Source of the DNA: Cymbidium sinense
Taxonomy: Eukaryota > Streptophyta > Magnoliopsida > Asparagales > Orchidaceae
Length of the DNA: 64,000 nt
Direction of reading: 5' to 3'
NCBI GenBank assembly: GCA_021442155.1
Contig: CM038221.1
Span: 40,681,648 to 40,745,647, forward strand
The notes under the pieces were generated by a model that did no database searches, was not told the DNA's origin, and was given only the letters and a program-made list of their open reading frames with translations. This document shows, piece by piece, positions 39,001 through 49,696 of this stretch. Within the stretch, counting starts at the first letter, position 1. Every line of letters begins with the position of its first letter. Both the position numbers and the translations under genes were made by a program.

Positions 39001-42000
39001 AATACTTGCAATCTCTATATAATGAAAGCTATCCTATTTGTGAAAAGTATGACATAAAGTGGTTAATATAAATACTTATGTGTTAAATTTCTATATCATG
39101 CAAGCTATTTTCTTATTTGACCATTATGACATGCATTGTGTAATGCTCACCTTAGGACTCTATTTACCTTGACATGTTGTGAAATATACATTAGACATGT
39201 GTTCAAACATAGTTGCCTCCCCTACTTTACTTGTCATTCCCACCATGATTTACATACATCCATGAGACATAGTGAAAACATGAAGCAAACACATTTGGAA
39301 TAAATTAAATCTATCATATGACATGACACCTATCATGAAGATATTAAAATAGAAAATTGTCAAGTTAGAAAGAGAACTTACAAGTCTATATGGGACAACT
39401 TAACCCTTTTTGCAAGATTGAAAGAACTTGGACTAGTAGTGCTAAAGAGAAAGGAAGATAGGAAGTAAGTTTGAGAGGTGAATCTCTTATTTATAGGCTC
39501 CTCCTCCTCTTCTATCTTATGGCATCGACACATATGGTGTCTTGTCATAAGTTGCATGAAGGAAATCATCTAAATTCATGCTATTTGTCATATCACATGC
39601 ACATGCATGGACATGTGGCATGCCTTTGTGCGTCATTATCACTTCCCTTAATGTCATAAAAAAAGGAGGAATGGATTTAAAGGGAAAATAAACTCTTTTT
39701 GCCTTATCTTCTTAATAAAGTTTAATGGGTACTTGTGCCCCATTTGTCATGAGCTTGCATGTGAAGGAGGTGGATTGTAATTAATCCACTTGCCTCTTTT
39801 AAATGACATATGACATCTACTCATATCTTTGTCTTCTCTTCCCCTTTATCAAGAGAAACTTGGGCTATGGGTGATTGATCATTTGGGCCTTAAAAAAATA
39901 ATTTATTTCAGCCCCTTTATGTTTGCTGATTTGCCACATAGAGAAAGGGTTCTAAGCCCAAATCAAGTGCCTAAGTTTATTTCAGGCCCATTACTTTATA
40001 TTTGATCATATGAGCTTCAAAATGATTTATTTCAGCCCCATAATCCTTGCTGATTTGTGACATAGAAGGGGGGATTTTGGCCAAAATAATATGCATATCA
40101 TATTTCCAATGAAAAGGCTTAAGTCTATGTTTGGTCTATTACCCTACATTTGATCAAATAGGCTTCCAAAATAATTTATTTTAGCCCTATACCCTTGCTA
40201 ATTTGTGACATAAAAGGGGGGCTTTTGGCCAAAATAATATGCATATCATATTTTCAATGAAAAGACTAAGGTCTATGTTTGGTCTATTACCTTACATTTG
40301 ATTAAATAGGTTTCCAACATAATTTATTTCAGCCCTATACCCTTGCTGATTTGTGACATAAAAGGGGGGCTTTTGGCCAAAATAATATGCATATCATATT
40401 TCCAATGAAAAGGCTTAAGTCTATGTTTGGTCTATTACCCTACATTTGATCAAATAGGCTTCCACCATAATTTATTTCAGCCCTATACCCTTGTTGATTT
40501 GTGTCATAAAAGGGGGGCTTTTGGCTAAAATAATATACATATCATATTTCTAATGAAAAGGTTTAAGTCTATGTTTGGTCTATTACCTTACATTTGATCA
40601 AATAGGCTTCCAACATAATTTATTTTAGTTCTATACCCTTGCTGATTTGTGATATAAAAGGGGGGCTTTTGGCCAAAATAATATGCATATCATATTTCCA
40701 ATGAAAAGGCTTAAGTCTATGTTTGGTCTATTACCCTACATTTGATCAAATAGGCTTCCAACATAATTTATTTCAGCCCTCTACTCTTGCTGATTTGTGA
40801 TATAAAAGGGGAGCTTTTGGCCAAAATAATATGCATATCATATTTCCAATGAAAAGGCTTAAGTCTATGTTTGGTCTATTACCTTACATTTGATCAAATA
40901 GGCTTCCAACATAATTTATTTTAGCTCATATCCTTTGCTAATTTGTTGCATAAAAAAATTATTTGTCCATGCAGATTCAACATACTCTCAAGTAAATGAC
41001 CTTTATCTTATGTCAACAACATTTTATTGATCAAAAGGGCTCAAAGTATTCAATTTCCATCCCTATTACTTGCTGATTTCTCATGTAAGTAAGGGTGTTC
41101 GAGCCTAAATAATGTTCATGTTATATCCCTAGATGAAGATCAATCTCTATCTTAGATACTGCATTCTCGGTTTGGTCTTGGACACGGTGTTAACAAAACC
41201 TAAAATACCATTATCAAAACTCATGCTTGCATTACATCATGTCAATTCAATTACTTCAACTTGGACATTCAATGTCCATGCAATACTTTAAAAGAACAGA
41301 TACATGTATGTGCATTGAAGTTCAGTAGATCAAATATCTAGAAAGACATGTAATCCAAACGCAAGTCAAATATAAAGAACAGATGTTACACTTCCCGGTT
41401 TGGTCTTCGGACCGGGTCCGGGTTAACAAAACTCAAAAAATCAAAATTTGACATATAAACTTCAACTTAGACATCTTAATGTCCATGCAAAATTTTCAAA
41501 AGAACATATACTTGCATGCAAGTTGAAGTAATTACTAATTCAAATTCAAAAGGATATATGCTATACTTCCCGGTTTGGTCTTCCGGGAGGTGCAGGTTAA
41601 CAAAACTCAAAATCAAATTGACATATAAACTCCAACTTAGACATTCTAATGTCCATACAATTCAAAGAGCATATGGATGTTGGAGTAATTACTAAGTAAA
41701 ATATAAAGAACATATGTTACTTCCCGGTTTGGTCTTCGGACCGGGTCCGGGTTAACAAAACCTAAAAATCAAAATTTGATATCGAAACTTCAACATTAGA
41801 CATCTTAATGTCCATGCAATTTTCAAAAGAACAGATATTTATATGGATGTTGAAGTAATTATTAAGGTAAATACAAAAGAACAGATACTACATAATCCGG
41901 TTTGGTCTTCTGGGTCGTTAACAAAACCTAAAAATTTGATATTATAATTTCAAATTAATATAGAAGCTAATTACGTCATATAATACAAGATATGAATCAA

Positions 42001-43141
42001 GCGACATAGCTTCAAAATTCAAATCCTCAAGAAGAAAAGTCCCAAACCCGATCCTCCATGTTCAAGCTAGAGTGGACAAGATTTTGAAGGATTATACTTC
42101 TTGAGATAATGAATTTAGACCCGATCCTCTGTAGAAAACCGGACAGAGTAGACAAGGTCTATCAATTGATATTAACCCTAGGATCGAGAAGGGTAATTAT
42201 AATTAAAATTTCAATGATAAATGATCATATATTCAAATCTAAATCAATCATAAAATGATCAAAATTCAAAGAAAATAACAAAAAAAATGAAATTAATTAT
42301 TTAAATTAAAACTATAAAAATAAATAAAATAAATCCACCCCTCCGCAACTGTTTGTCTTTGGGTGACAAATTAAGAAAACTTTTGCTCACAAAGAGCCAA
42401 TGTCAAATCAAATGCATAACTATCTTCACACTCAAATATTCTTAAAGCCCGTGGGGCGTGGTGTGTCCTCTCCGCGTGATTTTCGCGATATGACCACATA
42501 AATGGCGGTTACACGCTCCTAGTGGTTCGTGATATGACACCATTAAATTACGGTCCTGCGACCATTATGTTCCCCAATGGCTTTGCTCTTTTATGAAATA
42601 TAAAATATATTTGGTTGGAAAAAAGCCTATGTTAGCTAAGGTTGACTTATATTTGTCCCTTAAACTCCATCCATGTCTATAAGGACACCTTGGATGATGT
42701 AACCCCATGTGTTGACAAGGATCCCTTGGGTTGTCGACTACCTCCTCGACTAAGCGGACCGGGGACCACGACGACGGACGGATCATGGGATCTAGATCGA
42801 GCGTCATCGTTCCCCACAAAAGTTTTAAGTTAAAATAATAAATTTCATAAGTTCTAAACTCCACTCACTCTAATTATATACTCGTTCTTTAATGATTCAT
42901 TGACTAGCCTTAATCGAAAGTGCTCTCTTAGTATTGGGAGGGGTAATTAACTATAGGGGCTTGCGCCTATAAGAAACCTGGAACCACATATAAAAAGTTC
43001 TCACCAAATGAGAACGAAATCTCTGGGTAATGTCTTATCTACTATTCATCTGCCTTCTGAAATTATCACCGACACTTAAACAACTCTTTCTTTTCCTTTT
43101 ATTTTTCGAAAGAGGTCGGTGGTGAATTTTCGGATCCCACA
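36047..43141 (+). repeat. 3' LTR of Tat element, 7.10 kb
   Basis: Second LTR copy; starts TGTTGACCTATATG and ends TTTTCGGATCCCACA. It carries the same four tandem blocks (A 37195-37725, B 38140-38900, C 39870-40950, D 41140-41935). It is about 510 bp longer than the 5' LTR, partly from the segment 37735-38110, which has no clear equivalent there. Differences from the 5' LTR include very many short gaps in GC-rich words. Confidence 0.9.
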
Positions 43142-43163
43142 ATGTGTTACAGTCATGACCATA
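43142..43163 (-). mobile_element. Old Tat 5' LTR, segment 2 (22 bp between two insertions)
   Basis: ATGTGTTACAGTCATGACCATA continues the older minus-oriented LTR. Its relative at 54660-54715 reversed reads ACTTACAGTC...ATGACCATAATTTAG. The last five bases, CCATA, are the left target-site copy of the CRM-like element. Confidence 0.7.
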
Positions 43164-43945
43164 TGATGTAGGACAAGGGTGCTTTTTATGATATGATATT
43201 TATTACACCTATAATTCTTAAAATTTTACAAAAGAGTAATAATAAATGCACATTACTATTGAGCACATTCACAATATTATGAATTTAGTGAAGTTAAAAA
43301 GATTTTGATTAAAGTTATGTTAACCACACAAGAGATTTGAATCTTATAAGTGCAAAGAAATAACTGAAAAATTATGAACGATCTAACATGTAACAGATTT
43401 AAAATAACTAGTAGCGAAGTGGGGATAAGTTGAAGTCGACCTCTACAAACAGTCCATCGTTGTGGAGATCACGTTCCATCCTTAGAAGTCCTTCTCTAAG
43501 GGTTGTGAGCTCACACACTCAAGTAGTCCGTCACTCAAGAGGAAAGCACACAGAAGAATAGTAAAAGAAATTTAAGAAGATAACTTTTATTCTAAATCCA
43601 AGTACCAAGCATTACAAGAGCCTTCCTATTTATAGGATTGGAAGAGAAAGTTAAGAATACTCAAACCTAACTCAAATTTAAACCTAACACCATCATAACT
43701 ACACCTACCACCTCCTACTACCAAACCTACCACCATTATCAAACATACCACTTATTCTATACCTACCCAAAATGTCATACCTACTACAATGACTCATGGG
43801 CCATGACATAAGAATAACCCAATACATATATAAGCTCAAAATATAAAAAATCCCAATAATACATAACTTAAATCATAACAAAAGGCCCAATCATGGATTT
43901 AAGCTTTATGATGATGGCGTCGATGGATGGCTGATGATGCATCGA
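43164..43945 (-). repeat. 3' LTR of CRM-like element
   Basis: About 780 bp, matching 48941-49696 (AGGACAAGGGTG, TAATAAATGCACA, TTGAGCACATTCACAATATT, AAGCATTACAAGAGCC, ATGACTCATGGGCC). On minus, CAATCCTATAAATAGGAAG (43619-43637) is a strong TATA box in the sense direction. The element's polypurine tract AAAGTCGGGAG lies just outside at about 43948-43958. Confidence 0.9.
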
Positions 43946-43959
43946 CTCCCGACTTTAAA

Positions 43960-45440
43960 GGATTCTCCTGAGAATAAAATCCAAGTACTCTTGTAATAAT
44001 TATGAGTCTAGTTGATGTAACTCATCAAATGTAAGTCATGAATCTTCAAGTGGAGAAAGACCTTTCCAACGAACGAGAAACCTTTGAGTACCTCCATCAG
44101 ATGTGATGATAATCTGGTCTTCTAAAATTTGATCTGGATGATGTGATCTTAAGCGAGATGGTATAGGAGTCAGTGATGAAGTATGAACACGCATGTCGAT
44201 TACTATTTCTGAGGGAATAGTGTTATCCGTGGCTTGCCTACAACGTTAAATCGATACATTGAATATTGGAGAAATCCCATTCATTGGAAGATCTATTTCA
44301 TAAGCATTATCATTTATCATCCTTACAACTTTATAAGGACCATATCTCTTGAGAGTTAATTTCTTAAGAGTTCTAGTTGGAAATCTCTAAGGTCTAACTT
44401 TGACAATAACCAAATCTTTCTCATTAAATTTTACATATCGTTTATGTGCATCAACATTAGCTTTATATTTATCATAACTCAGAGCAAGTTTTTGTTGAAT
44501 TTCATGATATAAATTATGCATGCATTGTGCAAATGAAGATGCAAATGCACTAGACCTATATGTTACAGGCAATTCAACAAGATCAATTGATTTTTTTGGA
44601 TCATAACCAATTACAATATGAAAAGGACTCATACCGGTTGACCTATTAATTGAACTGTTATAAGAAAACACTGCAGTAGAAAGAATTAAGTCCCAACTAG
44701 TAGTATGATCGATCACCAGACACCTAAGTAAATTTCCTAAGCTTCTATTAACAACTTCGATTTGTCCATCTGTTTGAGGGTGGTAAGCTGTAGAAAATAA
44801 GAGTTTTGTGCCAAGCTTTTTCTATAAAGTTTTCCAAAAATAGCTCATAAACCTTACATCACAATCGGACATAATTGTCTTAGGAAGTCCATGTAACGAA
44901 CTATCTCGAAAGAAAATTGTGCTATATGTGATGCATCGATGTCTTATAACATGGAATGAAGTGTGCTATTTTAGAAAATCGGTCAACAACTACTAGGATA
45001 GAGTCAAAATATTGTACAGTGTGAGGTAATCCTAAGATAAAGTCCATACTAAGATCTTCCCATGGTTTGTTGGGAATTGGGAGTGGTGTGTATAGACCAT
45101 AATTTTATTTTTCACTTTTTGCTACTTGGCAAGTACGACATTGGGCAATGATACGAGCAACATCTTTCTTAAGACTAGACCAAAATAACCTATCCTCCAT
45201 CATAGCTATTATCTTATCACGACCAAAATGACCAGACACACCTCCTGAATGAATTTTCTCAATAAGAAAATTTTGAAGTGATGAATCTGGGATACATAGT
45301 TGTGTGCCACGAAAGAGATAGCCGTATCGTATTTGATAATCTGGACTATTAATTGAAACATCAAATTTGAAAAATTCAAAAATTTGTTAAAAATCTTTAC
45401 AATTAGGATAATCATCTTTAACCTTTTCGAATCCAATAAT
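43960..45440 (-). pseudogene. CRM-like integrase with chromodomain-like C-terminus
   Basis: About 45200-44880: LFWSSLKKDVARIIAQCRTC (zinc-binding end), [20 protein letters not shown] (first catalytic Asp), [12 protein letters not shown]. 44716-44387: WDLILSTAVFSYNSSINRST, GMSPFHIVIGYDP, YKANVDAHKR, FNEKDLVIVKVRP. 44350-44230: [28 protein letters not shown]. 44140-43990: ILEDQIIITSDGG, RFLVRWKGLSPLEDS, LTFDELHQL, LLQEYLDF, a chromodomain-like module. The clade was not resolved from motifs alone. Confidence 0.85.
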
Positions 45441-45479
45441 CTTCACACTCATGATATTTAATAATGTACATATTCTACT

Positions 45480-46700
45480 TAAAGGCATCTGCTACTTTGT
45501 TCTCAGCATCAGATTTATGTTTAAGAACAAACTTATATTGAAGAAATTGAACCCATTTTGCATGACGATAACTAAGGTTTTTTTAGGTGTTTAGATATTT
45601 AAGCGCTTCGTGATCAGAATAAAGTATAAATTCTCGTGAAAGAAGATAATGTCGCCAATAACGTAAAGTTTGGATGACAGCATACAACTCACGATCATAT
45701 GTGGAATATCATTGACACGCTTCGTTTAATTTTTCACTAAAGAAAGCAATAGGATGACCTTCTTGTTTAAGAACACCTCTAATACCAACTCCAGAAGTAT
45801 CACATGATACCTTAAATACTTTGTCAAAATTTGATAATTTCAATATCGGTGAACTTGTTAAAAGTTCTTTAATTTTAGAGAAGACATCAACAACTGCCTT
45901 TGTCCAAACAAAGTCTCCCTTTTTAAGATATTATCGGGGCCATAATAGTGCTAAATCTATGAATAAACCTTTGAAAAAATGTAGCTAACCCATGAAAACT
46001 ACGTACATCATGAATTGTGATTGGGGTAGGCCACTCTTGAATAACCCTAATTTTTTCGGGATCAGCAGAGATGCCATCACAAGAAACAATGAATCCTAAG
46101 AAGATTACTGAAAACATCATAAATGAGCATTTTGTTAAAGTGAATATATAGTCATTCTTTACGAAGCAGTTCAAAGACTTGTCGTAAATGTTTCTCATGA
46201 TCGCTCTTAGTTTGATTAAAAATTAAAATATCATCAAAGTACACAACTAAAATTTTTTCAATGAACGGCTGTAAGATATGAGTCATTACTCACATAAATG
46301 TACTTGGAGCATTAGTCAATCCAAAAGGCATTACTAGCCATTTATACAAACTATCTTTTGTCTTGAATGCTATTTTCCATTCATCACCTTCTCTGATACA
46401 AATTTGATGATATCCACTTCTAAGATCAATTTTAAAGAAAACTATTGATCCATCCATCATATCTAACATGTCAACAAGTCTAGGTATGTGGAACCTATAC
46501 TTAATAGTTATTTTATTTATAGCACAACTATCTACACACATAAACCAAGTACCATCTTTCTTTGGGATAAGAAGAGCAGACACTACGCATGGAGATAAAC
46601 TTTCCCTGATAAATCCTTTTGCTAATAAATCAACTTATCATTTTAGCTCAGCATGTTCATTTGAGTTCATACGATAATGTGGAAAATTTGGGAGTGATGA
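45480..46700 (-). pseudogene. CRM-like reverse transcriptase and RNase H
   Basis: 46583-46290: [55 protein letters not shown]. About 46245-46215: [11 protein letters not shown], an intact catalytic box. 46198-45923: [55 protein letters not shown]. Then RNase H, 45830-45500: FKVSCDTSGVGIRG, GHPIAFFSEKLNEA and YDRELYAVIQTLRYWRHYL-like reading. Typical chromovirus RT-RNase H, interrupted by indels and stops. Confidence 0.9.
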
Positions 46701-46899
46701 TCCAGGAATTAGCTCTATGACATGTTGGATACTTCTTAATGGGGGAAGCTCACTAGGAAGTTCTTCAGGACAAATATCTTGATATTCCACAAAAAGTTCA
46801 CATACTTCAGATGAGAATGATTTAACACAAGGTTGATTCTTAGAGGTTAAGACAACTAATGCAAAAATGATATTTCCATTAATCTCTTGTTGAAATTGA

Positions 46900-47329
46900 T
46901 GTTTATTAATAATATGTAGGGATTTCTTTTTTATGGGAGGAGAAGAATTTTAGGGTTGAAGTGGAGTGACCTCTTTAGGCTTAGCTAGATTTAAGACAAT
47001 TCTCTTACCTTGAAAATTAAAAGCATATGTATTAGATTGCCCATAATTTGTGACATCCATATCAAAAAGTCAAGGTCTACTTAAAAGTATATGAGCAACA
47101 TCCATCGAAAGAACATCACACCAAATTTTATCACTATATTCTCCTAATTGAATGGGTACAAGACAACGTTGAGATATAGAGATAGAGGTCTTATCTACCC
47201 AAGCAACCTTATAAGGCTATGAGTGGGTCTCTCGGGTGAGCTTCATCCTAGCTAAAGCAGAGGTAGCAATAACATTCATGCAGCTGCCACTATCAATGAT
47301 AAATTTACACATCTTTTCACCACTCTTAA
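46900..47329 (-). pseudogene. CRM-like aspartic protease
   Basis: At about 47310-47240 on minus the reading is CKFIIDSGSCMNVIATSALAR, with DSGS as the active-site motif, then MKLTRETHS. Downstream VAWVDKTSISISQRCLVPI and CDVLSMDVAHILL follow (47200-47085), the usual order of a gypsy protease. Confidence 0.85.
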
Positions 47330-48710
47330 AATAAGTGTGAAAAATTGATGTGCACCTCCAATCAATATTAGCTCATGGGGTAGCTAACACACAATGCATA
47401 ACAGCTATATGAGACTCATCTAATGCTTCTTCTGTATCACTAGCTTCTTCACAAGGGTCAACTACAATTTGATTATCATTATTTTCATAATCTAAGTGTA
47501 AGTTTCGACGAAAATAAGTACTTGCATAATGACCAATTTTATCACATGTAAAATAAGTAATGCTAGAAGTCTTAGACCCAGATGTTCCCACTAAAGCTTT
47601 TCCTTTTGTTTCACTAAGTCCTTTAGGAACTGCTAAAGTAAGAGGGATAACACGTGATTGAGAGTTATTTGTAGATGAAGTTGTGAATCACTTATAAGGT
47701 TGTGAATTAAGATATTGTTCAATTTGATTGACCACTTGAAATGCATCCTCAAGAGAATAAATTTCTCGGGTTATCATTTCATTAAGAATATCAGTTCATA
47801 ACCTAGATCTAAATCTACAGATTGTGGCAGTGATCCTCTCTAACATCATAACGGGTTATCAATTCATCAAATAATACATACTCAACATTAAAGATCCTTG
47901 TTTAAGCGTAGTCATTTCATCCATAAGTTGATCATGAAAATTTAATGGTACATATTTTTGCTTTAAAATTTATTTCATCTCATCCCAAGAAGCAATAGGT
48001 GGTTGTCCTAATCGTTGAAATTTTTGTGTGAGATTAATTCAATAAGTCTTAGCATGGCTAGTTAGTTTCATGCAGGCAAAACGAACTTGTCTTTCTTCCA
48101 ACATGGGCATCCAATCAAAATATTGGTCCATATCTACTAACCAATCTAAGAAAATTTTAGAATCAAGTCGACCATCAAAAGTAGGTGGATCAATTTTAAC
48201 CCTACGAATAACATCATCATCAGGTTCTCTAAGCGTACGTCGAGAGTCAACATAATTAGATAATGGCTCTTCGTAATGTCGAGGATAGTGCTCATAAGGA
48301 GTTTGATGAGCATAACCTTCATCTTGTCTTAATTGTCTTTCTATTCGATGAGGTGGGTTCGATGAGGTAGGTGAGGAAGTACCTCATCAAACTCGGGATA
48401 TTCATTAAAGTTGTTCCTAGGGCGATAACGGGGACTAATAGGAGAATGTGGATGAGGCGGGAGAGGAAGAGGAAACGATTGATGGATGACTTCTCTCTCT
48501 TCAAGTTGGTGTTAGGATTTGGTTAGTTTCGGTGAATGTGTTGTAAGCCTACCAACTTTTTTGTTCTAAGGCTTCAAATCTTTTTGGAATTCATTAAAGG
48601 TTTGTTGGTGCATAAGGGTTTTTTTATTTTTCTAGTAAAATTCATATGAATCATGTTTTTCATCTAAGGATTAATCTTGATATCTAAGACCACTACGAGT
48701 TGACATGATG
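47330..48710 (-). pseudogene. CRM-like gag with damaged zinc knuckle
   Basis: Gag-type sequence from about 48700 (MSTRSGLRYQD-like start) down to 47373. Near 47560-47500 it reads YFTCDKIGHYASTYFRRN, recognisable as a CCHC knuckle in which the first and last Cys are replaced by Tyr. Acidic residues follow (EEASDTEEALDE). A WLVDMDQYFDW-like reading at about 48160-48110 and LYSLEDAFQVVNQIEQYLNSQ near 47765-47700 fit the gag capsid region. There are several stops. Confidence 0.75.
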
Positions 48711-48924
48711 ATATTCTTTTAAAAATTTTAATATAAAAAATATTTAATTAATTTTTTTTTAAAAAAATATATAATGTAATGAAATCAAAGACATGATTAA
48801 AAAGTAAGTAAATGCCCTAATTAGATACAAAATTTGTATATTTTTTTAACAATGAATTACAAGATTACTCTAATGCAAAAATAAAACTCAATACTAAACA
48901 AGATGTTCCCAAAGAAACATACTT

Positions 48925-48937
48925 GCTCTGACACCAA
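48925..48937 (-). other. Primer-binding site, initiator-Met tRNA type
   Basis: On minus, TTGGTGTCAGAGCAAG follows the LTR end within a few bases. TGGTGTCAGAGC differs by one base from TGGTATCAGAGC, the classic plant site complementary to initiator methionine tRNA. Confidence 0.88.
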
Positions 48938-48940
48938 ATA

Positions 48941-49696
48941 TGATGTAGGACAAGGGTGGTTTTTATGATATGATGTTTATTACACCGATAATTCTTAAAT
49001 CCTCACAAAAGAGTAATGATAAATGCACACTACTATTGAGCACATTCACAATATTATGAATTTAGTGAAATTGAAAAGATTTTGATTAAAGTTATGTTAA
49101 CCATCAGAGATCCAATCTTATAAGTGCAAAGAAATCGAAAAGTTATAACGATCTAACTTGTAGCGATTTAAAATAACCGCAATGAAGCGGGGGGAACCTC
49201 TACAAATGTAGTCATTGTGGAGATCACGTTCCTTCCTTAGAAGTCATTCTCTAGAGTTGTGAGCTCACACTCAAGTAGTCCAGATCACAAAAGGAAAGCA
49301 CAGAAGAATAGTAAAAGAAATTTAAGAAGATAACTTTTATTCCAAATCTAAGTACTAAGCATTACAAGAGCCTCCTATTTATAGGATTGAAAGAGAGTTA
49401 AGAATACTCATAACTCAAACTCAAACCTAACCATCATAACTACCTACCACCACATACTACCAAACCTACCACCATTATCAAACCTACCATTCATTCAATA
49501 CGTACCCAAAATGCCATACCTGCTACAATGACTCATGGGCCGTGACATAAGATTAGCCCAATACATATAAGCTCAAGACATATACAAAATATAAAAGTCC
49601 AATAATAAATAACTTAAATTATAACAAAAGGCCCAATCATAGATTTAAGCTTTATGATGATGACGTCGACGACGGTGACGATGATGCCCTGCATCA
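48941..49696 (-). repeat. 5' LTR of CRM-like element
   Basis: About 756 bp; partner of 43164-43945. The TATA box on minus, AATCCTATAAATAGG (49374-49388), is kept. The outer end GCATCA abuts the target copy CCATA at 49697. Confidence 0.9.

Larger units (their letters stand above)
19141..43141 (+). mobile_element. Tat-lineage Ty3/gypsy retrotransposon, 24.0 kb, giant LTRs
   Basis: A complete-length but inactivated LTR element: 5' LTR 19141-25724, internal 25725-36046 (10.3 kb), 3' LTR 36047-43141. Both LTRs start TGTTGACCTAT and end ...GATCC(C)ACA. Protein order is gag, protease, RT, RNase H, a second (archaeal-type) RNase H, integrase. The second RNase H and the SVFERL-type motif point to the Tat lineage (Ogre/Retand relatives). 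It inserted into an older LTR of the same superfamily lying on minus; that LTR's sequence resumes on the far side. Flanks ACATC and ATGTG do not form a clear 5-bp TSD. All frames are broken. Confidence 0.92.
43164..49696 (-). mobile_element. CRM-like chromovirus (Ty3/gypsy), 6.5 kb, TSD CCATA
   Basis: Complete-length element on minus: 5' LTR 49696-48941, 3' LTR 43945-43164, with CCATA at 43159-43163 and 49697-49701. On minus the LTRs begin TGATGCAGGGCATCATC (5' copy) and end CCTACATCA. Start TGATG and end CATCA are, as far as I recall, typical of CRM-clade LTRs. The PBS matches initiator-Met tRNA. Order is gag, protease, RT, RNase H, integrase and a chromodomain-like C-terminus. It lies inside the older Tat LTR. 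Frames are broken by stops. The clade call is inference. Confidence 0.9.
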
